DNA of 64,000 nucleotides from assembly GCA_026419775.2 (NCBI GenBank), contig JAOPGA020001662.1:1-64000 (forward strand), given 5' to 3'. The notes beneath the pieces were generated by a model. The model saw only the letters and a program-made list of their open reading frames with translations, made no database searches and was not told the origin of the DNA. The position numbers were made by a program, and so were the translations under genes. This document shows positions 31,012 through 41,349 of the stretch, piece after piece. The DNA comes from Acrasis kona. Lineage: Eukaryota; Heterolobosea; Eutetramitea; Acrasida; Acrasidae. Each line of letters begins with the position of its first letter. Position 1 is the stretch's first letter.

Positions 31012-31755
31012 ATGGACACTCAAATTGACTTGTTTGACTCAGACTCCAACATATTCCTTCAAGAAGAGACTAGAAAGAAGAAAGTATATGCAGTCAAGAA
31101 CTTCAAAAACCTAATATTCCAAGATATAAGTAGGTACTTCGACATGCCAATTCTGCAAGCAGCAGAATGCCTAGGTGTTTCAGAAACTTACTTGAAACGT
31201 TTATGCCGCATCTATTCTATCACTAGGTGGCCATACCGTAGAATGCGCTCTCTACAAGATCGTCTCGACAGACTCAACACTAACCTAAATACCGAGCCAC
31301 AAGAGGACTTGAAGAAGATACAAGATAAAATCACAGCCATCAAGCTTGAAATGGAGGAAATATCAAAGCATGGCCTCAAAGATGATGCAAACAAGAAACG
31401 CAGACGGCGAAGAGATACAAACACATCCGGCGTTAAGAAAAAGAGGGGAAGGCCATCAAAGAAGAATCAAGACGAACTTGCAACAAAGATATATAACAGC
31501 GAAGAGAATGAAGTCGACGACCTGACCTACAACTCCACATATGTCGTTTGGGACGATTGCCTAAACTTCTCTCTAAACGATATTACCGACTGCCAAATAG
31601 ATGACTGGCTCGAAGATGCTATAAACATGGAAAGCTCCTCCTCTGACGAGCAATACCAACCGCAACAGTCTGAGTCGCCCCTTGGATTCTGCTTAAAACT
31701 GGATGTAGAGTCTGTTGTCAATGAACTAAACAATGGACCCTACTACTACTTGTAA
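31012..31755 (+). CDS. RWP-RK domain transcription factor
   Basis: A single exon of 247 residues. Residues 33-82 form an RWP-RK domain: FQDISRYFDMPILQAAECLG, then LKRLCRIYSITRWPYRRMRSL, the RWPxR core that contacts DNA in NIN-like and RKD proteins. A coiled coil of about 45 residues and the AT-hook-like KKKRGRPSKK follow, then an acidic tail (WDDCLNFSLNDITDCQ) suited to activation. RWP-RK proteins control nitrogen response or gamete fate in plants and algae and also occur in amoebae. Nuclear location inferred. Confidence 0.88.
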   Translation: MDTQIDLFDSDSNIFLQEETRKKKVYAVKNFKNLIFQDISRYFDMPILQAAECLGVSETYLKRLCRIYSITRWPYRRMRSLQDRLDRLNTNLNTEPQEDLKKIQDKITAIKLEMEEISKHGLKDDANKKRRRRRDTNTSGVKKKRGRPSKKNQDELATKIYNSEENEVDDLTYNSTYVVWDDCLNFSLNDITDCQIDDWLEDAINMESSSSDEQYQPQQSESPLGFCLKLDVESVVNELNNGPYYYL

Positions 31756-31902
31756 ATTTTGATAAATAATTTTGTATTTGATTATCTGGTGCTTTCTTCT
31801 TTTGTGAGTTTGAAAGAATTGGTATTTTATGTCGTATCATCATTGCTAATCAAAAGTTTGTAATGTCCAACATCATTTGTAACAACATTCACATTTAACA
31901 CG

Positions 31903-32714
31903 ATGGTGAAGAACGCCGTCAAAGAACAAAAGCGGAAACGAGTTAAGCAAGACAAAGATGGCGATGCCAAGCAAGACACTCACGTAGAAGATGTGGCTGA
32001 GGACGTAAAATCATTGAAAAAGAAGAAACGGAAAAAAACAGATGAACCAACAAAACAGCGTCAAAACTTTTTAAAAATTGATTTCAGAGTACCGACTGAT
32101 GAACAAAAAAAGGATGTTGAGGAACAACCAGTGGATGATGGAACATACAAAGCAACGGATGATTTGTTCAAACTATCTGATATGATAGATACATACGAAC
32201 CTGAGGAAGATGAGCAAGAAGTGTTGTTAATGGACGACGGACAGACAACATCTTCAACAGGTGAAATCCTACCACAAAAATACGAAAATGACAAATTAGA
32301 GAAATACTATGCGTAAGCCACCATATATTGTACTTTACATAACATTTTAGTCATTTCGAAAAACTAAAAAATGTAATGAGCTTAAGCTTTCCTCTTAACA
32401 CACATTATTTCCGCAACGCAGTCAAGCCACATTGTTTTTCGGAGAATATTACAGAAACAGAAATCAACTCTTACATTAACTCTTCCATGTGCGTACGTGG
32501 GAATTCCTTCTTCACTTCTCAAGATGAAATACGAACGTTAGCTCCTGGTTCAAGAAAGTTGTATGATTATCAAACATACCTTAAGAGCGTGAGACATGCT
32601 GGTAACTCCATCAAGAAAATACAAGCCAAGAGAAGATCAACTAAAAAAACAAAAAATAAATTATTCAAAATGATGAAAATGATTTTTTATTTGTTTAATA
32701 ATGTTTGCCGATGA
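31903..32714 (+). CDS. Lys-rich nuclear-type protein, unknown family
   Basis: Two exons, 31903-32312 and 32351-32714 (38-nt intron), give 257 residues. The first 60 residues carry repeated basic clusters (KKKKRKKTDEPTK) with nuclear or nucleolar character. An acidic middle section follows, then a C-terminal region, APGSRKLYDYQTYLKSVRHAG, ending in another basic stretch. The composition suggests a ribosome-biogenesis or chromatin factor, but no named family is recognised. Reading frame, splice phase and stop agree well. Confidence 0.65.
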
Positions 32715-32722
32715 AGAAAAAG

Positions 32723-33369
32723 TCAGTATTGGACACTTTTTGATGCTTCTATGATGATGCTGTACATGATGTAAACTGCACATGAAAGTGAGATCACGTA
32801 TAAGAATGTAAGTGACGTGAAGGCGTCCTTTTCGTATTCTTCATGCCAATGATAATTGATGGTGATGTGTGATGGAGCGTGTCTCTCTGTCGCTTTGTTG
32901 TTCTCAAGCTGTTCATCGTCAGTATCTATTGGGTGTTAGTTCAGAATTTAAAAAGTTAGTTACAATGAGTGTGATATTTGACTTCTGTGATGGTGTCCCC
33001 AGTATAAATGAAAGTAAAATCAATTTCTGTTAGGTAGTGCTGCACTGGTTTGTAACCATTAGTTTTTTCAGAAAATAGTGTGATCCAAGGTGTTATGAAT
33101 TGAGGGTGATGGAACGAGAACGACACTTTGACATCAGTCTCACTCTCAATGTACTTCCCATCGTTAAATATCTTTAATAAATCTTTCGCCCCTTTTATAG
33201 TTGTTGTCTTCTTTATTCCAAATCGTGGTGTTTGACTAAAATCAATATCACTCCATTCTGTCCTCTTCCCATCGTACTGCACTCTTTTTAACATCGGTAC
33301 CACATCTCCTAACCGATTACATCCACAAATTGTTATAAGACATAATACAAAGAGTACAGTATGGCTCAT
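32723..33369 (-). CDS. Single-pass membrane protein with signal peptide
   Basis: Two exons, 33369-32964 and 32925-32723, give 202 residues. ATG 33369 yields a good signal peptide (HTVLFVLCLITICGC, with a Cys at the probable cleavage region). A luminal or extracellular domain of about 130 residues follows, then a C-terminal transmembrane helix (SLTFLYVISLSCAVYIMYSI) and a short cytosolic end. It is predicted type I. No family is recognised. It lies next to the rhomboid protease on the same strand, but a functional link is only a guess. Confidence 0.65.
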
Positions 33370-33562
33370 CAAAAAATTATTGTAATGTTTGTGTTGCTTT
33401 GACAACAAGAAGGGATGTGCAGAGAAATTGTACGACTATAATATCAACAAGGACGCCCTAATTAACAAGAGTTGCTTTCTTTATGAAGAACAATTTATTA
33501 CCACTGACCGAATAGAAGTAATTACGGTACATTCGCATGCTTTTAAAAATGTGTAAAATTTA

Positions 33563-34522
33563 TTATTTAGCATCTACAACTAAAGCGAACACAGTTGACA
33601 GAGTAACAAAGAAGGATACAAAAGCAAGTATAGATGTTACTACCGTAATCACCTTCAATGCTTTAGACTCAATGTGATTTGAAAACAGCAAGAAACCTAA
33701 TATAACGCCCATCATCAAACCCCCGAGATGTGAAGCCCAATCAATGTACCTAGAGAAGCTCCACAACATTACAATTAATATTGTAAACAGCACACTAACT
33801 ATCTGTGCCGCCCTATCCGAAGGAGATATCTTATTCCACCTACAAACCAAGCTTGACAACTTTGCACCTATTAAGCCCATAATCGCCCCAGATGCACCAA
33901 CAGAGATGTCATTCACAAAAATAACACAACAAGAGAATAAATTCCCTGCCACACCAGATATCAAATAGATTGGAACAACCCTTAGAGGGCTCCAGCACCT
34001 TTCGTAGCCGAGACCTATCGAAAGTTGTGCCAACAAATTGATTAATAAATGAAACACCCCAGCATGCATGAATATGGGGGAGAATAAACGATACACTTCA
34101 TATTTCACTTTTATTGCATATGCGCTCTTTGCGCCCATTCTATATAATGTGTCACTGTCTGGACCCAATGCAGGATTTAGTGCTGGAGAGGTAAACCCTC
34201 CGACGCTCACCGTAACAATAAAGTATATAATATCGACAATGGAAACCCAGAAAATGAAACTTAGTAGTAGCCTGATGTAGTCGCCTCTTCTTGCAGGTGA
34301 GCATTGATTTCCGATCAAGCAAGGACAGAAGCACAATAGAAAAATGTGGTATGGCTGTGGTTGTTGGCCTGGTTCAAGGTTGTATGACCAGAACTGATCC
34401 TCATCTGAGATCTGTTGAGTCCCTTGTGTATTGCTCTGTGAACGTTGATCCCCGTGCTCATTTAATGGTTCATACTGTGGGCTTTGAGGCCGTCGATAAT
34501 CATCAAATGTTCGTATATTCAT
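33563..34522 (-). CDS. Rhomboid-family intramembrane serine protease
   Basis: A single exon of 319 residues. The catalytic pair is visible: the Ser in ISVGASGAIMGLIGA and the His in DWASHLGGLMMG. The structural HAGVFHLLINLL segment also matches family consensus. Six to seven membrane helices are predicted. The N-terminal 60 residues are Gln/Pro-rich and cytosolic, followed by a Cys-rich entry segment (LLCFCPCLIGNQC) that may be lipid-modified. The set of motifs suggests an active secretory-pathway rhomboid that cleaves membrane-anchored proteins; surface adhesins such as the neighbouring Cys-rich protein are possible substrates (inference). Confidence 0.88.
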   Translation of the reverse strand: MNIRTFDDYRRPQSPQYEPLNEHGDQRSQSNTQGTQQISDEDQFWSYNLEPGQQPQPYHIFLLCFCPCLIGNQCSPARRGDYIRLLLSFIFWVSIVDIIYFIVTVSVGGFTSPALNPALGPDSDTLYRMGAKSAYAIKVKYEVYRLFSPIFMHAGVFHLLINLLAQLSIGLGYERCWSPLRVVPIYLISGVAGNLFSCCVIFVNDISVGASGAIMGLIGAKLSSLVCRWNKISPSDRAAQIVSVLFTILIVMLWSFSRYIDWASHLGGLMMGVILGFLLFSNHIESKALKVITVVTSILAFVSFFVTLSTVFALVVDAK

Positions 34523-35173
34523 TGGTTGTTTGTAATGATTTCAAGATCACATCAATAGGAGTTCCGAGAATGTGGAATGTTGTCATCATCTCAAAACTTC
34601 AACAATAAGAGTGGACAAAGCAAATAGATAAAAAACTACTTTAATGTTGCAACACCAAATGCGTTTTCTAGTTTATTGTATGGACGAGTGTCTAAAATGT
34701 GTTCGTGCCAGATAGAATCAAGTATGGGTGGTGGCAATATGGAAGAGACCATCACGATCTTCAACATTAGTAATCAAACGTATTCTATGTGGAGATGCTC
34801 ATGATTTAAAGTTGAAAGTTCAAGAAGACCATGTTTAATAGCCCTTGCTATGTAATCTTTTCATCACTAGATACATACCAACCTCAACTCTAACAACGGT
34901 ATAGCTACATTGTCAATGCCATCCATCCAAAGACAAAATGTATAAATCTATTGGATCACAGAATTCAATCGATTCGTTATGCACATTGTCCGGAGATTGC
35001 ATAAAAATGACCTTGTCCACCTTCGAAAACGAAGATTAGACGAAAAAGGAGTGACGGCGTAAAACGTTGCTCCATACAAGTAGAATACAAACTACTTGCC
35101 ATCTTTGTATTATTCAGTCTATAAATAAACTGTCAGTCCTGTCCAGTATAAAAACCATCGTGACAGAAAGTTC
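34523..35173. other. Intergenic region upstream of surface-protein gene
   Basis: About 650 bases without a supportable gene. It separates the divergently transcribed rhomboid and Cys-rich surface-protein genes and ends in two TATA-like elements near the latter. Short open frames have no protein-like composition. Confidence 0.4.
35120..35127 (+). promoter_or_regulatory. Possible TATA box
   Basis: TATAAATA lies 54 bp before the ATG of the Cys-rich surface-protein gene; a second element, TATAAAAA at 35147-35154, is probably too close to the ATG. Sequence match only. Confidence 0.3.
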
Positions 35174-36820
35174 ATGCTCACAAAAAAAATGACAACAACA
35201 AAGTTAATTGCTTTACTAGTTATAACAGCGTACTGCTACGCTGCATGTGGTCCGAACGGAATTTATATTTGCAACCAAGGAGACAGTTGCTGCGGAACAG
35301 GCGATGATTCATACTGCTACAGCCCCGCCAACAACGAATGTTTCATCAGAGCAAATGGCTCCCCAGCCATGTGCAACAAAGGAAATGGATGGTGCAACAA
35401 TGACTGCTTCGACCCCACTTGGCAATCATGTATGGCGACATCAACCGGAGGTCAAATCACTTGCGAAAGTAAGGACAAGGTGTGTGGATCCAGTTGCTAC
35501 AATCCAAGTACTTACCAATGCTTCCAACTATCAACCGGTGCATTCAACTTGTGCAATGCCGGTAATAAATTATGTAACAATCAGTGCTACGATCCCTCCG
35601 CCCAAACTTGTTTGACGGACTCCAAGGGTAACACCGCCTTATGTAACGTAGGAAACGGAATCTGCAACGGAGGGTGCTTCGATGCCAGTTGGCAATCCTG
35701 CAAAGCAACCGCCACCGGTGGCGAAGTCATTTGCACAAGTACCGATAAAGTCTGCAACGGCGATTGTTACAACCCAGAGCAACAAACTTGCATGTCGCTC
35801 TCAAACGGCGCACAAACTCTTTGTAACTTTGGAAATAAAGTGTGCAAGGACCAATGTTATAACCCAGCCTATCAAACCTGCGCAACTGACTCCAAGGGCA
35901 ATTCCGCCTTGTGCAATGTAGGAAATGGAATTTGCAAAGGTGAATGTTTCGACCCTAGTTGGCAATCATGCAAAGCAACTGCTTCTGGTTCGGAGACAAT
36001 CTGCACCACTCAACACAATGTCTGCGGTGAGACGTGTTACGATCCATCCGCTCAAACTTGTTTCACGCTTTCGAATGGTGCGCAAACGTTATGTAACGCC
36101 GGAAACCAATTATGCAAGGATCAATGCTTCGATCCTAATGCTCAAAGTTGCTTGAAGGATAATACTCTTTTATGTAACAAGGGCGATGATTTCTGCGGCG
36201 ATACTTGTTATAACAAGGGATCCGAACAATGTTTGACTACCAGTAGTGGTAAGTCGCTTCATTGTGCTTTGGGAAGTAGCGTCTGTGGAGAGAGTTGTTA
36301 TAACCCATCTATTCAAGTTTGCTTATCTGCTTCGAATGGAAAGATGATTTGTGATAAGGGATCTTATGTATGCAACAATTACTGTTATAACCCATCCAAT
36401 GGAGATATTTGTGACGCTAGTTACACTGGAGAGCCAACTTCTACTAATGGACCATCGTCATCGCCCTCATCATCTAGTGCACCTTCTTCTGGATCTAATG
36501 CACCATCGACAACCAATGGACCCTCTTCTACTAGTGGTCCATCGTCATCGAGCGCACCATCATCCACCAACGCACCGTCATCATCATCATCATCACCGTC
36601 ATCATCACCGTCATCATCATCATCACCGTCATCATCTAGTGCACCTTCTTCTGGATCCAACACAACTCCTTCACCAAGCTCTGGAGCCACCACTGGAAAC
36701 GATAACGCCTCTAACATTAAGAACTCAAACGAGAGAGAATCATCAGGATCATCCGCTTTGCACATGACTTTCACCGTCGCTGCAATCATCGTCGCACTAA
36801 CAGTTGCCTTGATTATGTAA
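35174..36820 (+). CDS. Secreted Cys-rich modular surface protein
   Basis: A single exon of 548 residues. A signal peptide (TKLIALLVITAYCYA) is followed by 13 modules of about 30 residues with the pattern LCNxGNxxCxxxCYDPxxQxC. Modules 2-10 show a second-order period of three, the FDPSWQSC type recurring every 90 residues. A Ser/Pro/Thr-rich stalk of about 90 residues (SSPSSSSS runs) and a hydrophobic C-terminus (FTVAAIIVALTVALIM) follow, suited to GPI attachment or a membrane anchor. An adhesin or cell-wall/cyst-coat role is inferred; the Cys module is not assigned to a named family. ATG 35189 is an alternative start. Base composition is more GC-rich than neighbours. Confidence 0.8.
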   Translation: MLTKKMTTTKLIALLVITAYCYAACGPNGIYICNQGDSCCGTGDDSYCYSPANNECFIRANGSPAMCNKGNGWCNNDCFDPTWQSCMATSTGGQITCESKDKVCGSSCYNPSTYQCFQLSTGAFNLCNAGNKLCNNQCYDPSAQTCLTDSKGNTALCNVGNGICNGGCFDASWQSCKATATGGEVICTSTDKVCNGDCYNPEQQTCMSLSNGAQTLCNFGNKVCKDQCYNPAYQTCATDSKGNSALCNVGNGICKGECFDPSWQSCKATASGSETICTTQHNVCGETCYDPSAQTCFTLSNGAQTLCNAGNQLCKDQCFDPNAQSCLKDNTLLCNKGDDFCGDTCYNKGSEQCLTTSSGKSLHCALGSSVCGESCYNPSIQVCLSASNGKMICDKGSYVCNNYCYNPSNGDICDASYTGEPTSTNGPSSSPSSSSAPSSGSNAPSTTNGPSSTSGPSSSSAPSSTNAPSSSSSSPSSSPSSSSSPSSSSAPSSGSNTTPSPSSGATTGNDNASNIKNSNERESSGSSALHMTFTVAAIIVALTVALIM

Positions 36821-36916
36821 ACAATAAATATAGATCGATTTTGAAAAACATCATGTTGACTGTTTGTGATGGAAAGTCATTAAAAGGAATTGATGAGAGC
36901 AAAGTAAATTAATTTA

Positions 36917-38269
36917 TTAACTTTTGGTTATTGTCGCTGTAACATTATTAACATTCATAAATATCAAAGTATCGCAGAACTTCTTGGAGTACAAACAATT
37001 CATTAAACTCTTTTTTATAGGATCCAACAAAAAGCGAGCTAATGAGCGTTAGTTAACAAATGTACTTTGAACTCACTTGTGTAGAAAATTGAGTGTTCCC
37101 ATCCAGCAGCGACATGTATTCTTGCATTGCTATTGAACTTTGTGACTCTTGTAAATCCATGAATTTTTACGCTGTTAACTCCCAACTGATAGTATTGATT
37201 TTGTCCAGCGGCATATACCTCCTGGTCAACTATTCTCATGATTAGTATTCATTGTAAAAAAAGTTACGAGTAGTGACGAACATGTGGGAGAATCCAGCAG
37301 ACATGTCCTGTATGCTCTTTTCGGGTATCAAGTTTGTTCTTATCCTGTGTAACTCTGTATCTCCTCCGCTATTATTAAATATATCAGTGCCAGTCAAAAA
37401 AAGTTTGTTGTCGACTTTCATGTTTAGCGAAAATGTGAACCGTCAACTTACGCGTAAGGAACAATGTAAAAGTATGTCCACACACAACCTGTCTGATGTT
37501 ATCGACTAAATTAACATTTTCAATTTTTGATGGTTGGAGAATGTACTCTTTCCGCCGAAGACCCAATTGTAATTTACTATTATCTCCACAAAGATAGACA
37601 TTATTGTCTTTTGTGGTGAATGCTGTACAATAATAGCCGCACACGACATCTCTGATGTTGATCCCCAAGAACCTGGAATGTGTCACCTCAACAAATTGTA
37701 CCAAGTTGTTGGTGTGACCAAGTCCTAGTTGCCCATAAGGATTCCACCCATTTACAAAAATGTGCTCGTCATCTTGTGTTATGATGACGTTGTGTTGGCC
37801 CCTTGACCTCGCCGTCTTGAATTTATAACCAATCAGCTGATGGTCGACAACCTTGGTCAGAATGGGTTGCCGTTTGTCTACATGGTTATATCCAGCCATC
37901 CAAACGTCTCCGTTGTCTGTTGAATGTAAATTATAAATTAAATTAAAAACAAATACCTACTACAACTAGTGTGTGATAATATCCACAGGCAACCGATACA
38001 ACGTGATTTTTTATGTTTTCATTCTGCACCATTCGAACATCGTTCCATTTTATAAAGTTGTCTGTTAAGCCATGACATTGCTGAAACTCGTCATTCTTCC
38101 CTGCTGTGTACAAATTACCACTGCTCGTCTTGATGCATGCATAGTATGCCCCGCAAGAAACATAGTCGACTTCCTCTTCGCACAAACCTTTCCCGACCAT
38201 TGGGCTAATAATGGGATCATTCACCCCATTACCGCACACATATATTTCTGATTCAAACCTCGATGGCAT
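36917..38269 (-). CDS. RCC1-like beta-propeller protein
   Basis: Five exons, 38269-37957, 37916-37452, 37414-37268, 37229-37077 and 37038-36917, join in phase to 399 residues. RCC1-type repeats recur: EIYVCGNGVNDP, LYTAGKNDEFQQCHG, IFVNGWNPYGQLGLGHT, VYLCGDNSKLQLGL, VYAAGQNQYYQLGV, alternating with VACGYYHTLVV-type strands. Such propellers bind chromatin, Ran or other partners; this one lacks a defining exchange-factor signature, so a general scaffold role is inferred. The last exon is supported only by splice phase and is less protein-like. Introns are 37-42 nt. Confidence 0.75.
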
Positions 38270-38321
38270 GGACACATCCAAGTTTCTAGTTGATCGTAAA
38301 GAGACGACATAAAACTGCTAC

Positions 38322-38504
38322 ATGGTGGTACGAAATTTAAAAAGTAAGGGTGGCAAAGACCAAGTGATACTTGTCCCTCGGCCAAATGAGAGAATTAAAG
38401 TGGAACAAAACATTCAAATGAAACATGGGGCCTGTTTGCTGCAAGTAACGATTGGCAATCCGCAAAAATCTTATGATGATGAATCATTTTGTATTTTGCT
38501 ATAA
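38322..38504 (+). CDS. Small hypothetical protein
   Basis: An open frame of 60 residues starts 52 bp from the divergent RCC1-like start. It is hydrophilic with a basic N-terminus (MVVRNLKSKGGKDQVILVPR) and ends in SYDDESFCILL. Composition and a compact position between genes suggest a real small protein, but no domain is recognised and no intron is visible. Confidence 0.45.
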   Translation: MVVRNLKSKGGKDQVILVPRPNERIKVEQNIQMKHGACLLQVTIGNPQKSYDDESFCILL

Positions 38505-38587
38505 AACTTTATCATTTATCATTAATAATCAGTGTTATTCAAATCAACAGCCCAAGAGCTAAGTCCGGGGAATGAAAATACTTGGGT

Positions 38588-39955
38588 TTAATTTAACTTT
38601 AATTTTTTGTTACAAAAAGACTCGATTCGATCATACGCCTCCTTGAGCTTATCCACGGGTGCACAGAATACAATTCTAAAATAATTTTTCATCTTGAAGC
38701 ATTGCCCAGGCAAAACAAACACACTTTCTTCTTTTAATAATTCCTGAGAAAAACTCACATCATCAAAAATAACATTTTGGGTTGACTTGCTAAAACGATC
38801 AACATCAATGCCAACCATCGTATAGAACGCTCCCTTTGGTTCAAAGATGGTCAAGCCTTCAATTTTCTTTATTTTTTCACAGGTAAACTTTGCATTTGAC
38901 TCTAACGCCTTGTTCAGATCATTACAGAAGCCACTCATGTCGTGGTCAAGAATGTCGGGTATGACTGCCTGTGAGAGGGTGTTGGGACCTAACAATAACG
39001 TAGTCATTCTGAAAAGTCCATCCCTCAATTCTTTAAGGTAGTTTAGTTTATCATACAAGATGAGCCATCCGGTCCTCCACCCTGGAACTACATACTGTTT
39101 TGCAATTCCATTAATGGAAATGATTGGAACGTCGTCGCTAATCTCTGCAAAGTAAGTGAATTTGGCTCCTCCGAAAACCATGTTTGCATAAATCTCATCG
39201 GCTATGATTGGTACGCAATGATTTCTTGCAATGGAGATTATCTGCTTCATGTGTTCTTGTGACCATACTGATCCGCATGGATTAGATGGGTTGTTGACTA
39301 GAATGGCTTTTGTTCTGTTGTCCATCTGTGATTCTAATTGTTGAAGATCCACCTGCCAATCTTGCTCTGCAACTTGTTGGTAGAAGCGTGGTTCAATACC
39401 ACGGTGACAACAAAGGGTTTCGTAGAGCGGGAAAGATGGGATGGGCAACACTTGAAAGTCAATAAATGTTTGATAATTGTAACTTACAAATGTTATCTCC
39501 CTCTCCTGCGATAGCTGCTATAACAATGTCGAGCGCTCCAGATGCACCATTGGCTAGCATGACGTCCTAATTATAATTTAAAAATACTTGTTAATGTGTT
39601 CTTACCTCCTGCGTTAGTTGTTGGTGGTTTGGTAGCTTATATTTTTCAGCGATTTTAGCCCGCACATCCGGAAAACCAGGACTAGTGGTGTATCCGTTCC
39701 TCCTCTTTGTTTTTGCGTGCTTTGTGATGGATTCTACTAGAAAATCATCAGTGTCCATGTTACCGAACACTGTTGGGTCTCCCAAAGATAGAGGTATCAT
39801 AACCTGTAATAATCAATATCCATCTACAATCAAATTCTCACCTTGTCCTTGTTCACGTTCTTCATGTCCAATTTACTGGTGATTTGTTGTATCGGGTTTA
39901 TGGTGCGAAGTGACTGTGGTGACGAAGTCACATTCCAGCCTCTTGCGACATCCAT
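38588..39955 (-). CDS. Tyrosine aminotransferase-like PLP enzyme
   Basis: Four exons, 39955-39842, 39803-39606, 39566-39488 and 39450-38588, give 417 residues. Fold-type I aminotransferase motifs are complete: LSLGDPTVFGN, NGASGALDI, LVNNPSNPCGS (Asn binding the cofactor), ADEIY, the Schiff-base lysine in NGIAKQYVVPGWRTGWL, and the carboxylate-binding Arg in NYFRIVF. Overall order matches tyrosine aminotransferase, which starts tyrosine breakdown by transferring the amino group to 2-oxoglutarate. Substrate choice among Tyr/Phe/Trp/Leu is not visible. No targeting peptide; probably cytosolic. Confidence 0.9.
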
Positions 39956-40173
39956 TTGCTCTTTGTTATTTTTCAGTCACACGGAGTTGGAGCATGATCA
40001 AATTCCCGAATAAACATCCGCAATGAGTAAGCCGCTCCATAAAGTCACAGAAGAATACAACAACAGAACGAATAATTTTTTAAACAGTTTGATCTAGAAA
40101 ATATTGCGGTTAAATTAAAAAAGATGTTCTTGTTGTAGAGAAATACTATTTTGACATTGAAGCATGTACGTGT

Positions 40174-41108
40174 TCATGTATTTTTTTTATTTTTCGCAGC
40201 TTTTAACGATTTTTTAAAAAACTGCTCATCATATGTTACAGTTTGGTCTACTATTATGTCCTTCAACATGTTCTTAATGTCTTGCTTTTCTTCATCTTTG
40301 AAATCTCTTTCCCCGTTAAAAAGTATATCGCCTAACCGTAGAGATATCGACTCAATGTCCTCCACATTTCTAGTGAAACGAATTGTAAACTCCCACTCAA
40401 ACTGATACACTAGTTCATAGGTGATCTTCCTCTTCACGAGCACTTGTTCCTTCTTCCTATGGGCAACAATTACGCTTACATCTTCCCTCCGGTCTTCCCC
40501 GTGACCGGTTGTAACTGGACTAATGTGTATGTTTATTGTCCATTCGCCCTTTACGTCTAAAATGTTAATGTAAAGTAATAGTTGGAAGGCGTACCTTTAT
40601 AATCTATTTTATCTAGTAGAAGTTTCTTAAGTTGCGTTACGGGTGGTGCGATTATAGATTGATTGCAGGCTTTCAAGACTTTGACCACTCTTCCGTTGTT
40701 TCCGAAGTTTCTTGTAAGAAAGTTTTGAATGGATTTATGGTCCGTTACATTTATTTCCCTTTCGAACATTTGTAGAGTCATTCCAGACATGTTTTGATTG
40801 AAATCTCGCAGCTCTTGAGACATGGACATCACTATAGAGTACATGCATCTATTTAAAACTTCATCGCGGTGCTGCTCCCCAACTGTTCCGTCAATCTCAG
40901 TTGGTGTACTTGGTTTGAGTTCTCCCTCATCTGTAGGTTGGTCGATATAGTTTATAACATCGTTTACGCTATCGTGTATCTTTATTTTTTTTGCGAGTCT
41001 TGGAAGGTCTTTGCTTACTGGTAACTCACTTATATCCCTTCAAATGATTGAGTTTAGATAAATTATTTCAACATACTTCAACCATATATTTCGAACAGCT
41101 TCAGCCAT
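40174..41108 (-). CDS. Uncharacterized protein, three exons
   Basis: Exons 41108-41077, 41037-40595 and 40556-40174 join in phase (introns 39 and 38 nt) to give 285 residues. The first half is helical and charged, while the second half is rich in beta-strand pattern (WTINIHISPVTTG, then VLVKRKITYELVYQFEWEF) and ends in a Lys-rich tail. No family is recognised. The start codon is 18 bp from the start of a gene on the other strand, so both must share a compact promoter or overlapping 5' leaders. Confidence 0.6.
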
Positions 41109-41126
41109 CTCCTGTTGAGCATTGCC

Positions 41127-41349
41127 ATGTTGATTGCCCATTGCTTGGAGAAGAAAAGTGACATTGACCAGCACTTCTTACAACAATCTGAAATGAACAG
41201 ATCAATCATACAAAATGAGCCATGTTTAAAGCTTGAGGTAAGAATTTCATACATTATACTTGCATTCTTAACAGTTTGTCTGGGGAGCGGCAGGAATCAT
41301 CTTTTCAATATTTCTAGTGGGGTATACAATGATTTCGGTTTTTAATTAA
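41127..41349 (+). CDS. Small tail-anchored membrane protein
   Basis: Two exons, 41127-41237 and 41275-41349 (37-nt intron), encode 61 residues. The protein has a polar N-terminus (MLIAHCLEKKSDIDQHFLQQ) and one hydrophobic helix near the end (FVWGAAGIIFSIFLVGYTMI). The layout resembles small mitochondrial or ER membrane subunits, but none is matched. The typical intron size and phase support a real gene. Confidence 0.55.

Noticed and set aside
36421-36789. Open frames rich in Asp or His opposite and beside the Ser/Pro stalk
   Set aside because: Shadow frames of the low-complexity Ser codons in the Cys-rich surface-protein gene.
40021-40095. A 24-codon plus-strand frame starting MSKPLHKVTEE
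   Set aside because: Too short, with no supporting splice sites or composition beyond chance.
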